A stretch of DNA of 40,892 nt from an uncultured Clostridia bacterium (GTDB lineage: Bacteria > Bacillota > Clostridia > TANB77 > CAG-508). The notes beneath the pieces are model-generated. The model saw only the letters and a list, made by a program, of their open reading frames with translations, searched no databases and was not told where the DNA came from. Positions within the stretch are counted from its first letter, which is position 1. Every line of letters begins with the position of its first letter. Position numbers and translations under genes: made by a program. Positions 34,797 through 40,892 of the stretch are shown here, piece by piece. Where the stretch lies: assembly GCA_947599825.1 (NCBI GenBank), contig CANQFS010000009.1, positions 1-40,892 of the forward strand. The letters run 5' to 3'.

Positions 34797-34845
34797 ATGG
34801 AACAAAAAAGGGCTCCCTTTGTTTAGGGCGTCCCTCTTGTTTTTC
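34797..34845 (-). terminator. Terminator-like double hairpin after the 3D-domain gene, member of the 3'-end repeat family
   Basis: On the minus strand AGGGACGCCCT and AAAGGGAGCCCTTT, each self-complementary, are followed by TTTTTTG. It starts seven bases past the stop. Its ATGGAACAAAAA...GGGCGTCCCT sequence matches the block before the sensor kinase stop at 29.57-29.60 kb. Confidence 0.7.
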
Positions 34846-34851
34846 TATTTT

Positions 34852-35844
34852 TTAAAATTCATATACATATGCTTCTAGTGATTTTCTACCATACTGTAAA
34901 GCGCTAGTATGAGAATTCATATAAATATCTAGTTTGCTATTTGATATTGCTCCACCTCTATCTTGTACTACAAACCAGCCACCGTTTGGCTTATCTTTTA
35001 ATGCTGGAATATAAATAATTGTTCCTATTGCATAACCGCTACCTGCTGCTACTGTGTACCATTGTGTTGCTTTTGCTCCTGAAGCTGTGATTCCATTTGT
35101 TTTTCCACAACATTTTATGCAAGCACAATATGCTGATGTGTTAAATGTTTTTACTGTTGGTGTAATTCCCTGTACTTTTTGAGCAAGTGCTGTAGATGCT
35201 GTTACTGCTGGGTTTGTTGTAGCAACTCTTTCTGCTGCACTTCTTGAGGTAACTTGGGCTGTTCTTACTTCTACTATTTTTGTAACTGGTTCTTTTATAA
35301 TTTTTGATGAAATTTCTATTCTTTCAATTTCTACTTCGTTTTGATATTTTGCTTTATAAGTAATTTCTTTTAAGCCGTCAACTCCATTTTGAATAACTCT
35401 GTTTTGAGTAGTTCCTTCGCCTGTTGATTCTTTTGTAACAGTTTCATATGGAATTACTACTTGTTCTGTTACTAATTTTTCGGTTATAGTTCCATAAGAA
35501 CTTAAAATTTCTTCTTTTGTGATAACGTTTTCTCTTTCTGCAATTTCGCCTTGATATTCTGCTTTATTAAAAATATGAATTGTTTTATTTTCTGTAATGT
35601 TTTCCTCTAAGCCCGGAGTTACCATTTCTTCTTGCGTTAGAGTAATGTGATTTTCATTTAATATATCTTCTACTTTCGTTTTTGAGGTTAATACTATCAT
35701 TTCATAGTCGTTTGAAAGTATGATTTTTACGTTTGTTAACCTAGCATTTGATGCCATAACACCAATTCCTGTAATGAAGATAAATATGCAACTAATGGCT
35801 AATATTTTCATCATGGATACAGATGCTTTTTCGTTTTTGTTCAT
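34852..35844 (-). CDS. Cell-wall protein with DUF348/G5 and 3D domains (YabE/Rpf2-like)
   Basis: 330 residues. One N-terminal membrane anchor or signal (MMKILAISCIFIFITGIGVMA), a DUF348-type ubiquitin-like segment (VKIILSNDYEMIVLTSKTKVEDIL), a G5-type segment (about 125-185: TVTKESTGEGTTQNRVIQNG), an Ala/Thr-rich linker, then the 3D domain with TSAYCACIKCCGKTNGITASG and three conserved Asp in QDRGGAI and SKLDIYM. 3D domains act as lytic transglycosylase-type cores in MltA and YabE relatives, so peptidoglycan cleavage outside the cell is expected. It has a consensus promoter and GGAGGAA ribosome site. Confidence 0.9.
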   Translation of the reverse strand: MNKNEKASVSMMKILAISCIFIFITGIGVMASNARLTNVKIILSNDYEMIVLTSKTKVEDILNENHITLTQEEMVTPGLEENITENKTIHIFNKAEYQGEIAERENVITKEEILSSYGTITEKLVTEQVVIPYETVTKESTGEGTTQNRVIQNGVDGLKEITYKAKYQNEVEIERIEISSKIIKEPVTKIVEVRTAQVTSRSAAERVATTNPAVTASTALAQKVQGITPTVKTFNTSAYCACIKCCGKTNGITASGAKATQWYTVAAGSGYAIGTIIYIPALKDKPNGGWFVVQDRGGAISNSKLDIYMNSHTSALQYGRKSLEAYVYEF

Positions 35845-35879
35845 AAAAATTTTTTTCCTCCTCTTTGGATTGCATGGCC

Positions 35880-35908
35880 ATTATATCATTGTTTCTTTTG
35901 TGTGTCAA
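35880..35908 (-). promoter_or_regulatory. Consensus sigma-A promoter for the 3D-domain gene
   Basis: TTGACA (35908-35903), exactly 17 bases, then TATAAT (35885-35880) on the minus strand, 35 bases before the start codon: a perfect match at both boxes. Confidence 0.88.
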
Positions 35909-36081
35909 ATTTTTACTTTTCTTACAGCCTTATGGTTTTTACGTTTTTCTTTCTTGCTTTAGAAGGCTTGTAATGCTTGTCTTTACTATAGTATATGCCT
36001 TACTTTGGTATTTTATTCTTTTTTTGAGAAATTTTTCCAAAATTTTATTATATAACTATTTATGGATTTTTAATTATTTTT

Positions 36082-36104
36082 AGGCTTTTTTATATAAAAA
36101 GCCT
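36082..36104 (-). terminator. Hairpin between tatD and the 3D-domain gene
   Basis: Perfect 9-bp stem AGGCTTTTT/AAAAAGCCT with a 5-base loop; its descending arm ends in a T-rich stretch. A second short stem lies beside it. It probably ends the tatD transcript. Confidence 0.6.
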
Positions 36105-36166
36105 AGGATTTTCTATCAAATAGAATTTTTAAGAAAATCTAAGGCTCACCATATTTATATATTCTG

Positions 36167-36236
36167 ATCTTTTATATTGTATATTTTATATTGTATACTT
36201 TATATTGTATACTTTATATTGTATATTTTATATTGT
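36167..36236. repeat. Five tandem 14-bp units after tatD
   Basis: Units ATCTTTTATATTGT, ATATTTTATATTGT, ATACTTTATATTGT (twice) and ATATTTTATATTGT run from 36167 to 36236, with a partial sixth to 36245, 12 bases from the tatD stop. Confidence 0.88.
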
Positions 36237-36257
36237 ATATTTTACATTTTTATATCT

Positions 36258-37047
36258 TTATTTTTCAATTTCAAAAATCTTCATCGCATTTTCGTAAGTC
36301 ATTTTTGCTACTTCTTCTAGTGGAATATTTTTAAATTCTGCTATTTTTTTTGCTACAAATTTTACATTTCGGCTATCGTTTCTAGTTCCTCTTTTTGGCT
36401 CTGGTGCTAAGTAAGGGCTATCTGTTTCAATTAGTATTTTATCTATTGGAACCATAGAAACTATTTCTTCTGCATTTTTTGAATTTTTGAAGGTAATTGG
36501 CCCTGCAAATGATATATAATAACCTAATTTTAATGCTTCTTTTACTAATTCTCTGTTAAGTGGACAACAATGAAATACACCTTTTTTACTTACTTCATGC
36601 TTTTTCAACATTTCTAATGTATCCTCAAGTGCTTCTCTTGTATGAATTACAATTGGTAATTTGTATATATTTGCAAGTTCAATTTGATTTTCAAACATTT
36701 CTTTTTGAATTTCTTTATTTTCCTTATTCCAGTAGTAGTCTAGGCCTATTTCTCCTACTGCTACTATTTTTCTATTTTCATTTTGTTGCAACATACTTTC
36801 TATTTCTTGTAACATTGTTTTTATGCTTTTACTATTCTCTGGTACATCATTTGGAGATATTCCACAAATGCTATATATAAATGGATATTTTTTAGAAAGT
36901 TCTATACTAAATTTTGAAGATGGTATATCATAGCCGAACACAATTCCATTTGCTAATTCCTTCTTTTTTTGTTTGTTCTATAATTTCTTCTCTATCTTCA
37001 TCAAATTTTTCATCATTATAATGCGAATGTGAGTCAAAGAATTCCAT
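36258..37047 (-). CDS. tatD: TatD family metal-dependent DNase, frame broken at a CGG codon
   Basis: 3'-5' DNase of the TatD family, 262 residues after frame correction. The track lists only the downstream frame from 36941, which lacks the first metal ligands. From ATG 37047 (ribosome site GGGAGG) frame one gives MEFFDSHSHYNDEKF, with the HxH ligands, and runs 37 codons to CGG CTA TGA. Skipping the C gives Val-Gly-Tyr-Asp-Ile, matching the NVGxD-SS pattern of TatD, then YPFIYSICGISPND, GEIGLDYYW, VIHTREA, FHCCP and ETDSPYLAP: all metal ligands. Every catalytic part is thus present across two frames. Confidence 0.87.
36934..36936 (-). other. Putative +1 frameshift site (CGG) in tatD
   Basis: The sense strand reads TGT GTT C GGC TAT GAT. 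The zero frame stops at CGG CTA TGA; skipping one C gives the family glycine and the open frame to the end. Confidence 0.75.
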
Positions 37048-37065
37048 TTTTACCTCCCTTCTTTA

Positions 37066-37110
37066 TAATACAACAACTCAAGAAGTAGTACCTCCTGAGT
37101 TGTATTATAT
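37066..37110 (-). terminator. Hairpin after acpS
   Basis: ATACAACTCA and TGAGTTGTTGTAT on the minus strand pair over about ten positions around a GGAGGTACTACTTCT centre, followed by TATAA. It lies between acpS and tatD. The tail is weakly T-rich, so it may only partly terminate. Confidence 0.6.
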
Positions 37111-37131
37111 CTTTTTTAAAATATCAAGTAA

Positions 37132-37509
37132 TTATTTTGTTACAATTACACACGTTGCTGTTGCATATTCTTTTAAATGGGAAAGGCTAATGTCTATTTG
37201 CTCGATATTATTACAAAATTTTTTATTTAAAAATTCTACTTGTGGTTTTCCCTGATTATTGTTTACTATTTGTACATCTGTCCATGTTATTTCATATTTG
37301 TTTTCTAATGTTTCTGAAATTGCTTTGAAAATTGCTTCTTTTGCTGCAAAACGAGCTGCAAAATGCTGATATTTCATTTGCTTTTTATTATTGCAATATT
37401 CTATTTCTAAAGGAGTATATATTTTGTTTATGAAGTTTTCTCCTAAGTTTTCAATTGATTCTTGAATTCTATTTACTTCAATTATGTCTGTTCCACAAGT
37501 GATTTTCAT
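37132..37509 (-). CDS. acpS: Holo-[acyl-carrier-protein] synthase
   Basis: Transfers 4'-phosphopantetheine from CoA to ACP for fatty acid synthesis. 125 residues, standard for AcpS. The Mg2+/CoA motifs are intact: CGTDIIEVNRI near the N-terminus and FAARFAAKEAIFKAI near residue 55, with LSHLKEYATATCVI at the end. AAAGGGAAATAAAC precedes the ATG. It lies 38 bases after the unknown 413-residue gene and before the tatD hairpin, probably in one transcript with the former. Confidence 0.95.
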   Translation of the reverse strand: MKITCGTDIIEVNRIQESIENLGENFINKIYTPLEIEYCNNKKQMKYQHFAARFAAKEAIFKAISETLENKYEITWTDVQIVNNNQGKPQVEFLNKKFCNNIEQIDISLSHLKEYATATCVIVTK

Positions 37510-37547
37510 TGTTTATTTCCCTTTCTACATTATAGTTGAGTAAAATT

Positions 37548-38789
37548 TTAGTCTAAATTTAAAAATAATAACACAAAATTTACAATATTGAAAATTAAGG
37601 CTCCTACTAGAATAACTAACAAAATGCGATTTGTTTTTTGTGTTTTTTCAATATTTAAATCTTTATATGCTATATCATATTGTTCTTTTATTTTTTCAAA
37701 CAATTCTTTTAATTCTAAGGTTTCTTCCCACTTATTGCAAAGCATGCTTCCTTGCTCGTTTTGGGTAATTTCTTGCATTCCTATATTTTTCATAAAATTT
37801 AGCAATTCTTCTCTTGCTTTTCTTAAAGTTTTGCCTTTTTTTATTTCTAAGTTCATCTTTTTTAGGTAAATTTTCTTATATAATAATAATAAATATGTGT
37901 ATAAATATTCCTGTTCATATGCAAAAGGTAATTTCGTATAATTTTCAGTATTAATGCTTGAAGTAAGTAGCGTTGTTCCTTGCTTTGTAAAGCCTAATTT
38001 TACATATTTTAGTGGTTCTAATATTTGTTTTTTATATATTTCTTCAGTATAATTTACTTGATGATTGCTTGGCAAAATATTGCTAAATTTCATAAATTCA
38101 TCTTGTAAATTATTAAAATCTTCTTCTTTATTCCAATTTTCTTGTTCTAAACATACATAAGAATATGTAAGAAATCTTTCTTCTTCTAAATTCATTTCTT
38201 TTGCATCTTTACTTGGAGTTGTTATGCTTTTTATAATATTTGTTAGTTCTTTTATATCTTTTAAATTATTGGTTTGAATTCGAATGTTTTCATAGTTTAA
38301 CGAATTGCTTTCTGAATATATATCTCGAAATTTATAATTGAAATTTAATACATCTTCAAAGTCACTTTCATTTTCAATAATTGTTTTAAATATTAAAAAA
38401 CATATTCCTGTTTTAAAGCATACTATTTCCATTTTGGGAATATCAAAAAATATACCATTTTTTTCTCCAACTTTTCCTTGTACTTCTTTTCCTAATGTAT
38501 ATTCAAACATAGTACAAGGATATTTTGAAAGTAAAGCAGATTTCATACTATTATCTAATTTTTCTAATTGCGTTCTTTGCTCCTTACTATAAAGAAAAGA
38601 TGAAAATAGATAGTTTCTTACACTTGGTAAAAAATATGTATAAATATTTAAATCTTTTTCTTTTTCCCATATTTTTAATGTGCAATGCTTATCTGTTAGT
38701 AATTTTAATAAATATTGATTATATTTTTTTTCGTCTATTACATAAGGGTAAATAAAATAGGAATATTGGTATTTTATCTTTCGTTCCAT
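37548..38789 (-). CDS. Unrecognised tail-anchored protein
   Basis: 413 residues; I do not recognise the family. Most is hydrophilic and rich in Lys, Glu, Asn and Tyr, with alternating beta-like segments at the start (YQYSYFIYPYVIDEKKYNQY, TLKIWEKEKDLNIYTYFLP), a central region with KMEIVCFKTGICFLIFKT, and a helical second half (QEYLYTYLLLLYKKIYLKK, LRKAREELLNFMKNIG). One membrane helix ends the protein (ILLVILVGALIFNIVNFVLLFL), like a tail anchor or half of a CorA-like hairpin. TAGGAGGAAAAA supports the ATG. Its position between the WG-repeat gene and acpS gives no functional clue. Confidence 0.8.
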   Translation of the reverse strand: MERKIKYQYSYFIYPYVIDEKKYNQYLLKLLTDKHCTLKIWEKEKDLNIYTYFLPSVRNYLFSSFLYSKEQRTQLEKLDNSMKSALLSKYPCTMFEYTLGKEVQGKVGEKNGIFFDIPKMEIVCFKTGICFLIFKTIIENESDFEDVLNFNYKFRDIYSESNSLNYENIRIQTNNLKDIKELTNIIKSITTPSKDAKEMNLEEERFLTYSYVCLEQENWNKEEDFNNLQDEFMKFSNILPSNHQVNYTEEIYKKQILEPLKYVKLGFTKQGTTLLTSSINTENYTKLPFAYEQEYLYTYLLLLYKKIYLKKMNLEIKKGKTLRKAREELLNFMKNIGMQEITQNEQGSMLCNKWEETLELKELFEKIKEQYDIAYKDLNIEKTQKTNRILLVILVGALIFNIVNFVLLFLNLD

Positions 38790-38843
38790 TTTTTCCTCCT
38801 AAAAACGCATTTGGGCATTTTTCCATAATTTATTATTGGAAAT

Positions 38844-38862
38844 AGGGCTAGTTTATAGCCCT
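38844..38862. terminator. Hairpin after the WG-repeat gene
   Basis: Stem AGGGCTA/TAGCCCT with a 5-base loop, six bases past the WG-repeat stop. The T run is better on the plus strand than on the minus, so it is a weak terminator for the gene it follows. Confidence 0.6.
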
Positions 38863-38867
38863 TTTCT

Positions 38868-40391
38868 TTATTTTGTATAATAATTTGCATTGATGTCTCC
38901 TGCTAAATGCCATTTGCTAATAAAATCTACTACTAATACATTTTCTAATGTATAGTTACATTCACATACAACTTTTCCCTTGGCATCTAAGCTTCCCCAT
39001 TTTCCGTCTTTTTTAACTGCTACATAGCCGTATTTGTTTTGTTCTGTTGCATCTTCATAAATATAGTCTACAACTACAACACCTTTTTCATTTACATAGC
39101 CATATTTTCCGTCTTTTTTACTTAAGAATATTGTGTTTGTTGCTAGTATTTCTGTGTTTTCTTTTTGTTCTAATTTGAAGTTATAATATTTATATTCTCC
39201 ATTTTCTCTTACTCGAATATAGTTTTTGTCTTGGTTTATTTCTGTTATTAAACCTGTTACTTTTACATTAAAGTCTTTGTCTAATAGTTGTGATTCTATG
39301 CTGTCACTTTTTTCTACTTGAAATACTCCTATATTAGATAAATATGTAATATTACTATATTCAAATGGAAGTGCTTCTTCTTTATTTATTGTAATGATTC
39401 CATATTTGCCTTCTTTTTGCGCAATGTAATAGTTTGAAAATGCATATGTTAAGTTTTCATATTCTGCTGGTATTTTTTCTTCGCCTGCCTTATTAATTAC
39501 ACCATATTTTCCATTGGTTTTTATAATGAAGTTATCTACGTTTATTTCTTTTACTTCATTAAATTTGTTTTCTAGAAAGGCTTCGCCATTAGCATTTACT
39601 ACCTTTACTATTTCTGCTTCTTTTACTACATACATGCCATTTCCATAAACATTGCTAATAGCATCATATTTTGGCTCTAATGCTGTGGTTGTATCGTAAT
39701 TAATTACACCATATTTTCCTTGGTCATTTTTAACAATAAAGCCATCTTCATATTTTTCTGTAAGAGATGTAATTTCCTCATATTGATTTTCTATAATTAC
39801 TTTTCCTATACTATCTACTAGACCCTTTTTGCCATTTGATGTAGTAACAAATACAGATTTAGTTCCTATTATTGGCTCAATTGAATCTTGCGTGCAACTT
39901 ATAAGTTCTTTTCCATCTAAGTTAATAAGTCCGTATTTTCCGTCTTTTTGTACTTTTAATACATTGCTTTCATACCACAAATTATTGTTTTTGTCATGAT
40001 TGTAAATAACTTCTACTTTATCATATTCTCCAAATATTGTGTTATTTTTTTCGTTGATTGCTTTTGATGTATATGTTCCTTCTTCATAATTGACATTTTG
40101 CGTGCAAATGAAAATTGGTTTTGTATTGTCTGGAATAATTATCATTTCGTCATAGGTTGGTTGTACTACTGTGTTTCCTTTTGTATCAATTACACCCCAT
40201 TTACCACCTTCGTAAACTGCATAATATGCTAAGGAAAATGCCTTATCATTAAGGTTAGAATCTCCTTTTAGTAATTCTTTAATTCCTATAAAAAACATAA
40301 TAATGACTAAAAATGCCATAATTACTGCAATTACTTTTTTTATATTTAACTTTTTTCCACCGTTATATCTTCTTGCTCTAGTTCTTCTCAT
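38868..40391 (-). CDS. Membrane-anchored WG-repeat protein
   Basis: 507 residues. A basic N-terminus (MRRTRARRYNGGKK) and one membrane helix (VIAVIMAFLVIIMFFIGI) are followed by many WG/KYG repeats of roughly 30-50 residues, such as GGKWGVIDTKGNTVVQPTYDE, DGKYGLINLDGKELI, QGKYGVINYDTTTALEPKYD, NGKYGVINKAGEEKIPAEYE, DGKYGYVNEKGVVVVDYIYE and DGKWGSLDAKGKVVCECNY. These form an extracytoplasmic beta structure of unknown ligand. The start follows GAAGGGA at about 13 bases, rather far. An 8-bp inverted repeat TTGCCTAC/GTAGGCAA flanks the upstream region. Confidence 0.9.
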   Translation of the reverse strand: MRRTRARRYNGGKKLNIKKVIAVIMAFLVIIMFFIGIKELLKGDSNLNDKAFSLAYYAVYEGGKWGVIDTKGNTVVQPTYDEMIIIPDNTKPIFICTQNVNYEEGTYTSKAINEKNNTIFGEYDKVEVIYNHDKNNNLWYESNVLKVQKDGKYGLINLDGKELISCTQDSIEPIIGTKSVFVTTSNGKKGLVDSIGKVIIENQYEEITSLTEKYEDGFIVKNDQGKYGVINYDTTTALEPKYDAISNVYGNGMYVVKEAEIVKVVNANGEAFLENKFNEVKEINVDNFIIKTNGKYGVINKAGEEKIPAEYENLTYAFSNYYIAQKEGKYGIITINKEEALPFEYSNITYLSNIGVFQVEKSDSIESQLLDKDFNVKVTGLITEINQDKNYIRVRENGEYKYYNFKLEQKENTEILATNTIFLSKKDGKYGYVNEKGVVVVDYIYEDATEQNKYGYVAVKKDGKWGSLDAKGKVVCECNYTLENVLVVDFISKWHLAGDINANYYTK

Positions 40392-40645
40392 TTTTATATA
40401 TCAATCCCTTCTTGCCTACTTTATTAATGTGCCTTTAAATGCATAATCTTATTTTGAATTATATTTTTATTTTGGTAGGCAATTTTTCTTTTTCTTTACT
40501 ATACCATATTTCGCCATAAAAAAACAAGGTTTTACACCCTGTTTCTTTTATTTTTATTTATATTTTTCTTATATAACCTAGTTTATAGATTTTTTATTTA
40601 TATATATTCATAATTTTTTCTTTTCTAGTTATTATTTTATATAAG
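40392..40645. other. Gap between the Rpn-type gene and the WG-repeat gene
   Basis: About 250 AT-rich bases. They contain the terminator at 40516-40545, the inverted repeat TTGCCTAC/GTAGGCAA spaced by about 60 bases just before the WG gene, and a TATAAT without a correctly spaced -35. No gene was seen. Confidence 0.6.
40516..40545 (-). terminator. Terminator after the Rpn-type gene
   Basis: AAACAGGG and CCTTGTTT (one G-U pair) with a 7-base loop, followed on the minus strand by seven T. Confidence 0.8.
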
Positions 40646-40892
40646 TTATAGTTTTTCTATCATTTCTTTGTTCAAGCCTGTTATTTCTATTATTTTTTCT
40701 ATTGGCATATTTTCTTGTTTTAACTTCTTTGCTATTTTTATTTCTGTTTCTTTTATTCCGTTTTTCTAGACCTTCCTTCAAGCCATCTTCTCTTGCGTGC
40801 CTTAGACCGTTTTTTTCATCTCTTATTGCTTTTTCTCTTAACTCTGCTACTCTTTTTAATTCTTTATCTTTACTTATTTTTTCTAATTCACT
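40646..40892 (-). CDS. C-terminal part of an Rpn/PD-(D/E)XK-type transposase-like nuclease, frame broken at a CGG codon (partial)
   Basis: Only the 3' end lies in the window. Frame one reads KDKELKRVAELREKAIRDEK then HAREDGLKEGLEK to a CGG codon at 40758-40760. Skipping its C gives GIKETEIKIAKKLKQENM then PIEKIIEITGLNKEMIEKL and a stop at 40646. The repeated Glu-Gly helix and the final PIEKI-ITGL-EIEKL pattern are the usual tail of the Rpn family (recombination-promoting nuclease, PF12784-like). The catalytic domain is outside the window. It is the third gene with the CGG break and is followed by a good terminator. Confidence 0.72.
40758..40760 (-). other. Putative +1 frameshift site (CGG) in the Rpn-type gene
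   Basis: The sense strand reads GAA AAA C GGA ATA AAA GAA. Reading GGA after skipping C gives the family tail; the zero frame gives an Asn/Arg-rich sequence with no similarity to Rpn tails. Confidence 0.68.

Larger units (their letters stand above)
35845..36257. other. 413-base gap between tatD and the 3D-domain gene
   Basis: It holds, in transcription order, the 14-bp tandem array after tatD, a hairpin AGGCTTTTT/AAAAAGCCT (36082-36104) with a second stem GATTTTCT/AGAAAATC next to it, an AT-rich stretch, and the promoter of the 3D gene. I looked for a c-di-AMP (ydaO) riboswitch, often found before 3D-domain genes, and did not see its conserved G/C-rich motifs. No gene was found. Confidence 0.6.

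Noticed and set aside
35845-36257. c-di-AMP (ydaO) riboswitch before the 3D-domain gene
   Set aside because: The conserved G/C-rich motifs are not present; the gap is AT-rich with short repeats and an ordinary promoter.
36951-36960. An alternative frameshift point in tatD at an ATT-AGC junction (extra A)
   Set aside because: It would give an EGIANGIVFGYD-like sequence that fits the family worse than EGISKWNCVGYD, which keeps the NVGxD pattern and places the shift at CGG.

Overview
The window is very AT-rich, and 33 of its 34 genes lie on the minus strand. Gene content (FtsZ/FtsA with small basic protein and DUF881 pair, DivIB-type FtsQ, RicT, HolB, SipS-type signal peptidase, WalRK, YabE-like 3D protein, Firmicutes RpoB/RpoC) points to a low-GC Firmicute, most likely an uncultured Clostridia-type gut bacterium. 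That placement is inference from gene content and composition. No rRNA, tRNA or CRISPR was seen.

Layout, left to right (transcription runs mostly right to left). 1-7.1 kb is a division/cell-wall operon, murA-ftsQ-DUF881-DUF881-sbp-ftsA-ftsZ, ending in a 29-bp tandem repeat. 7.2-11.4 kb holds a patatin-like lipase, topoisomerase III, a membrane-anchored DUF3298-like protein and a ferredoxin. 11.5-16.4 kb holds holB-ricT, signal peptidase I and walR-walK. 16.4-25.1 kb is an rpoB-rpoC operon with a HepT/MntA (HEPN/MNT) toxin-antitoxin pair inserted between the two polymerase genes, driven by a strong promoter with a long structured leader. 25.2-28.6 kb holds a small membrane protein, a Fic protein, an SPFH/zinc-ribbon protein and a Tim44-like/zinc-ribbon membrane protein. 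The only plus-strand gene (COG2426 family) diverges from this cluster. 29.4-37.5 kb holds a second two-component system, an AI-2E family transporter, exonuclease III, a G5/3D cell-wall protein, TatD and AcpS. 37.5-40.9 kb holds an unknown tail-anchored protein, a WG-repeat protein and the 3' end of an Rpn-type gene.

The most striking result concerns decoding. Three genes (murA, tatD, the Rpn-type gene) each look broken by one extra base. In all three the break sits on an in-frame CGG codon, and skipping its C restores the frame by reading the next three bases as GGN (Gly), a glycine that fits the family at that position. My by-eye scan of every CCG on the plus strand found no other in-frame CGG in roughly 12,000 codons of the intact genes. 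This suggests CGG is unassigned here and acts as a +1 frameshift signal (or that CGGN is read as Gly), rather than three pseudogenes or sequencing errors.

Other structure worth noting: short tandem repeats start at or just after several stop codons (ftsZ, sbp, xth, tatD). A G+C-richer palindromic repeat family sits at 3' ends around 29.5, 32.6, 33.95 and 34.8 kb. A 32-bp perfect inverted repeat supplies the last codons of the AI-2E family gene. An inverted-repeat operator candidate sits upstream of the second response regulator, and a palindrome lies between two divergent promoters.
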